Shown here piece by piece: positions 61,232-64,000 of a DNA stretch of 64,000 bases. Within the stretch, counting starts at the first letter, position 1. Each line of letters starts with the position of its first letter. This stretch comes from Xylanimonas protaetiae (GTDB lineage: Bacteria > Actinomycetota > Actinomycetes > Actinomycetales > Cellulomonadaceae): assembly GCF_004135385.1 (NCBI RefSeq), contig NZ_CP035493.1:1-64000 (forward strand). The letters run 5' to 3'. Under the pieces are notes generated by a model that was not told the DNA's origin, did no database searches, and saw only the letters and a list, made by a program, of their open reading frames with translations. The position numbers were made by a program, and so were the translations under genes.

Positions 61232-61987
61232 TCAGCCCGGCAGCACGCCCAGCCCCCGCAGCAGCGTCGCCGTCCCGCCGAGGTACGCGACGACGATGAG
61301 CACGCGCCGCACGGCCGCGCGCGGCACGTGCTTGGCGACGACGTCGCCCACGAGCGACGCCCCGACGAGCGCGACCGCGACGACGCCCCACTGCCACCCG
61401 CGCAGCGGGGGCATGGGCGCGTCGGTGAGCAGCAGCTTGGAGACGGCCGACCCGGTCGCGTTGATGACGAAGAACGGCTGGAGCGTGGCGGCGAAGCGCC
61501 GCGGGTCGGCCTTGTCGAGCACGGCGTAGGCGGCCATGGGCGGCCCGCCGACGCCTGCGGCGACGCTCCCCACCCCGGCGACGGCCCCGGCCAGCAGCGC
61601 GGGCCAGCGCGCGCCCTCGCGCCACAGCCGCCCGTCCGTGCGCAGCCGGTCCGCGAGCAGCGCCACGGTCATGCCGACGACGACGGCGAGCCCCATGGTC
61701 GCCTCGAGCGCGGGCCCGGTCGCCCCGCTCAGCAGGACGGCGGCGACCGGCGTCGTGACCACCGAGGCGGCCGCGAGGTACGCAAGCCAGCGCCAGTCGA
61801 CCTCCTTGCGCACGCGCAGCATGATCAGCAGCGACGACGTCGCGCCCAGGATGTTGATGAGCAGCACGCCCTGCTCCGCGCCGATCATGAGCACCACGAA
61901 CGGGCCCGCGACGAGCGCGAACCCCATGCCGGTGATGCGCTGCAACGCCCCGCCGACGAGGATCGCGGCGAGCAGGAGCGGGAGCAC
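61232..61987 (-). CDS. TauE/SafE-family permease
   Basis: A 251-residue protein with eight hydrophobic helices. ALQRITGMGFALVAGPFVVL at about 14-33 and GSVAAGVGGPPMAAYAVLDK in the middle are the two duplicated TauE/SafE signatures. Family members export or import sulfite, organosulfonates or other anions. GTG start. Convergent with the VanY gene; divergent from ybaK, with 31 bases between starts. Confidence 0.8.
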   Translation of the reverse strand: MLPLLLAAILVGGALQRITGMGFALVAGPFVVLMIGAEQGVLLINILGATSSLLIMLRVRKEVDWRWLAYLAAASVVTTPVAAVLLSGATGPALEATMGLAVVVGMTVALLADRLRTDGRLWREGARWPALLAGAVAGVGSVAAGVGGPPMAAYAVLDKADPRRFAATLQPFFVINATGSAVSKLLLTDAPMPPLRGWQWGVVAVALVGASLVGDVVAKHVPRAAVRRVLIVVAYLGGTATLLRGLGVLPG

Positions 61988-62018
61988 GGTGTCACGCTAA
62001 CCGGCGCGGCCAGGCACA

Positions 62019-62528
62019 ATGCGTCGTATGGCGACACGGAACGCGAGGTCTGTCCACGGCGGGACGCCGGCCGTCGTCGTGCTGGAACGTGCGGGCGTGG
62101 CGCACACGCGGCACACGTACGAACACGACCCGGCCTCGACGGTCGGCTACGGCCTCGAGGCGGCCGCGGCGATGGGCGTGGACCCCGCGCAGGTGTTCAA
62201 GACGCTGCTGGCCGACGTCGACGGCCGGCTCGTCGTGGGCGTCGTGCCGGTGGACAGGCAGCTCGACCTCAAGGCGCTCGCCCGCGCCGTCGGCGGCAAG
62301 CGGGCGGCGATGGCGCAGCCCGCCGCGGCGGAGCGCGCGACGGGCTACGTGGTGGGCGGCATCTCCCCGCTGGGCCAGAAGCAGCGGCACGCCACCGTGG
62401 TCGACGCGTCGGCGCAGGGGTACGACGTCGTCTACGTCTCCGGCGGGCGCCGCGGCCTCGACCTGGGCCTGGCCCCGGCGGACCTGGTGCGCCTGACCGG
62501 CGCAGCGCTGGCGGACATCGCGCGCTGA
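62019..62528 (+). CDS. ybaK: Cys-tRNA(Pro)/aminoacyl-tRNA deacylase YbaK/EbsC
   Basis: A 169-residue editing-domain protein: VVLERAGVAHTRHTYEHDPA, MGVDPAQVFKTLLADVDGRL with the conserved catalytic-site Lys (VFKTL), VGGKRAAMAQPAAAERATGY and GGISPLGQKQRHATVVDASA. It hydrolyses mischarged Cys-tRNA(Pro) in trans. A second ATG three codons in (MATRNARSVHGG) is an equally good start. Its final codons lie inside a short tandem repeat. Confidence 0.85.
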   Translation: MRRMATRNARSVHGGTPAVVVLERAGVAHTRHTYEHDPASTVGYGLEAAAAMGVDPAQVFKTLLADVDGRLVVGVVPVDRQLDLKALARAVGGKRAAMAQPAAAERATGYVVGGISPLGQKQRHATVVDASAQGYDVVYVSGGRRGLDLGLAPADLVRLTGAALADIAR

Positions 62529-62581
62529 GCGCCGGCGGCCTCCTCGCGCTGAGCGCTGGCGGCCTCCTCGCGCTGAGCGCT
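62521..62581 (+). repeat. 24-bp tandem repeat at the end of ybaK
   Basis: Two full 24-bp units beginning CGCGCTGAGCGC(C/T)GGCGGCC plus a half unit. The first starts within the last codons of ybaK and the last ends on the yccF stop. The repeat supplies the stop codon TGA in each unit. Confidence 0.8.
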
Positions 62582-62952
62582 CAGCTGCGGACGATCTCCT
62601 TGCCGAGCGGCATGAGCGACACGGGGATCATCTTGAGGTTCGCCCATCCGAGCGGGATCCCGATGATCGACAGGAACAGCGGGATCGACGTGATGAGGTG
62701 GCCGAGCGCGAGCCACCAGCCCGCGAGGAGCACCCACAGCACGTTGCCGATCACGCTGGGCGCGCCCGCGCCCGGCCGGTCGACGACCGTGCGGCCGAAC
62801 GGCCACAGCGCGTAGGCGGCGATGCGGAACGACGCCAGCGCGAACGGGATCGTCACGATGGGGAGGAGCAGCAGCAGGCCCGCCAGGACGTAGGCGATGG
62901 CGAGCTCGATGCCGGCGAACACGAACCAGATGATGTTGAGGATGGTCTTCAT
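62581..62952 (-). CDS. yccF: YccF-domain inner-membrane protein
   Basis: A 123-residue protein made of two repeated YccF modules: ILNIIWFVFAGIELAIAYVL with LPIVTIPFALASFRIAAYAL and WPFGRTVV; then IGNVLWVLLAGWWLALGHLI with IIGIPLGWANLKMIPVSLMP and LGKEIV. Four transmembrane helices. Function unknown. Convergent with ybaK. Confidence 0.9.
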   Translation of the reverse strand: MKTILNIIWFVFAGIELAIAYVLAGLLLLLPIVTIPFALASFRIAAYALWPFGRTVVDRPGAGAPSVIGNVLWVLLAGWWLALGHLITSIPLFLSIIGIPLGWANLKMIPVSLMPLGKEIVRS

Positions 62953-63040
62953 CGTGCGTCCATGATCCCTGCCGGACGCTCCCGGGTCATCCAGGGAGAC
63001 CCTGAGACGTCCCCTGATGTCGCGCTCCTACACTGGCGCC

Positions 63041-63814
63041 ATGCCGCAACCCCTCCCCGGGATCGCCTCCCGGATCGCCGCCGTGCGCGCCCGCGTCGAC
63101 GACGCCGCCCGTGCCGCCGGGCGCGACCCGCGCGAGGTCCGGGTGCTGCTGGCCACGAAGACGCAGGACGCCGCGACGGTGCTCGAAGCCGTCGCCGCGG
63201 CGGCCGAGGCCGGCCTCACGGGTGCCGGCCCAGTGCTGGTCGGCGAGAACCGCGTCCAGGAGCTCGTGGCCAAGGCGCCCGCCCTGGCGCCGCTCGTCGC
63301 GGCGGGAGCCGTCGAGGTGCACCTCATCGGGCACCTCCAGTCCAACAAGGTCAACCCGGCGCTCGCGACGGCCTCGTGCGTCGAGTCCCTCGACTCGCTC
63401 GCGCTGGCCGCCGCGCTGTCGACGCGCTGCGCGCGCGACGGCCGTGTGCTCGACGTCATGGTGCAGGTCAACGTCTCGGACGAGGCGTCGAAGTCGGGCG
63501 TCGCCCCCGCCGACGCGGCCGGGCTGGCCCGCGAGGTCGCGGCCCTCCCGGGGCTGCGCCTGGTCGGCTTCATGACGATCGGCGCCCGGCCGTCGCCTGC
63601 CGGGGCACCCGTGGGCGCGCGCAGCGGCGACGCCGTCGTGCGGGCGGGCTATGCCCGGCTGCGCGCGATCCGCGACGAGGTGCTGGCGGGCGGCGCCCCC
63701 GGCACCGGCGAGGCGCGCGAGCTGTCGATGGGCATGACGCTCGACCTGGAGGCGGCCGTCGCGGAGGGCGCGACGCTGGTCCGCGTGGGCACGGGGGCGT
63801 TCGGCCCGCGCTGA
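63041..63814 (+). CDS. yggS: YggS-family pyridoxal-phosphate homeostasis protein
   Basis: A 257-residue PLP-binding TIM-barrel protein. The PLP lysine lies in RVLLATKTQDAATVLEAV (family consensus VSKT; here ATKT). VLVGENRVQELVAKAPAL, EVHLIGHLQSNKVNPAL, QVNVSDEASKSGVAP, MTIGA, ELSMGMTLDLEAAVAEGATL and VRVGTGAFG are all family landmarks. The start at ATG 63,041 is nearest the first helix. It buffers cellular PLP. Not linked to the usual division cluster here. Confidence 0.9.
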   Translation: MPQPLPGIASRIAAVRARVDDAARAAGRDPREVRVLLATKTQDAATVLEAVAAAAEAGLTGAGPVLVGENRVQELVAKAPALAPLVAAGAVEVHLIGHLQSNKVNPALATASCVESLDSLALAAALSTRCARDGRVLDVMVQVNVSDEASKSGVAPADAAGLAREVAALPGLRLVGFMTIGARPSPAGAPVGARSGDAVVRAGYARLRAIRDEVLAGGAPGTGEARELSMGMTLDLEAAVAEGATLVRVGTGAFGPR

Positions 63815-63820
63815 GCCGGC

Positions 63821-64000
63821 TACGGCACGCGCGCGATCCACTCCGGCGTCGCGAACTTCGTCGCCACGAGCTTCTCCGCCCGGTCCAGCTCGTCGGGGCG
63901 CAGCTCCGAGTCGACCGTGCGGTACAGGCGCTTGAAGCTCGCCTCGAACGCGTCGACGATCGCCTCGCGCGCCATGCCGGTCTGCGAGCGCAGCGGGTCC
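63821..64000 (-). CDS. 3' end of a probable lipoate-protein ligase A family gene
   Basis: The last 59 codons of a gene running leftward from beyond the window: DPLRSQTGMAREAIVDAFEA, SFKRLYRTVDSELRPDELDR, AEKLVATKFATPEWIARVP. The pattern of helix, DEL...AEKLVATKFAT and EWxxRxP matches the C-terminal end of LplA-type ligases, in which the small accessory domain ends with a conserved Trp. The partial length keeps this tentative. Convergent with yggS, six bases apart. Confidence 0.5.

Noticed and set aside
1-64000. CRISPR arrays, rRNA genes and riboswitches
   Set aside because: I saw no regularly spaced repeats of CRISPR type, no rRNA-like sequence and no recognisable riboswitch consensus anywhere in the window.

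Overview
The window is very GC-rich and reads as an actinobacterial chromosome. Actinobacterial features include the leuCD operon divergent from an IclR-type regulator, the SCO6880/SCO6881-type conjugation genes, a DUF3516-type helicase and clustered tRNA-Glu/tRNA-Gln genes. A Micrococcales host near Cellulomonas, Cellulosimicrobium or Isoptericola is my inference from gene content, not something the sequence proves.

Positions 1 to about 30,200 are one end of an integrative and conjugative element (ICE). It carries a primase-polymerase, a ParB-like protein, a cell-wall hydrolase, DUF6112-like membrane proteins, a VirB6/TrbL-like channel protein (SCO6881 type) and SCO6880. Further right are ArdC, a VirD4-like coupling protein, SSB, an accessory methylase-like protein, an excisionase and a tyrosine integrase that abuts the chromosomal lpdA gene. 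The middle of this ICE (8.7-22 kb) is wrecked. No VirB4 ATPase is present where it is expected, and the relaxase survives only as a 45-codon N-terminal stub. An internally deleted IS3 and an ISL3 copy sit in the gap. The ISL3 transposase is itself split by a precise 8,780-bp insertion (11,720-20,499) with 13-bp inverted ends and a TTCAG target duplication.

That inner insertion ends in an intact IS1380-type element. It carries a compact envelope cargo: two secreted I36-type protease-inhibitor-like proteins, an ECF sigma factor with a membrane-anchored CU044_5270-type partner, a lipoprotein, a MacA-like adaptor with a peptidoglycan-binding domain, and a fused MacB-like ABC transporter. A second, chromosomal version of the lipoprotein-adaptor-ABC module lies at 40.9-44.6 kb, next to a two-component system.

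Positions 30.3-64 kb are core chromosome with some accessory genes. In order: lpdA, a flavin-dependent oxidoreductase, leuDC and its regulator, small membrane proteins, two tRNA-Glu and one tRNA-Gln, a methyltransferase, the two-component system and efflux module, HAD hydrolase and gltX. Next come an AbiEi/DUF559-like gene framed by repeated operator-like motifs, two methyltransferases, an FAH-family enzyme, an acyltransferase-like membrane protein, an FAD monooxygenase, a GNAT/TetR pair and an APH(3')-like kinase. The end of the window has a DUF3516 helicase, a DUF2809-VanY fusion, a TauE-like permease, YbaK, YccF, YggS and the 3' end of a probable lipoate-protein ligase.

At least five otherwise well-conserved genes are broken by a single missing base in a short G or C run (10,778; 13,543; 38,404; 48,300; 57,120). 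This pattern suggests homopolymer errors in the assembly more than true decay. My motif and start positions were counted by eye and may be off by a base.
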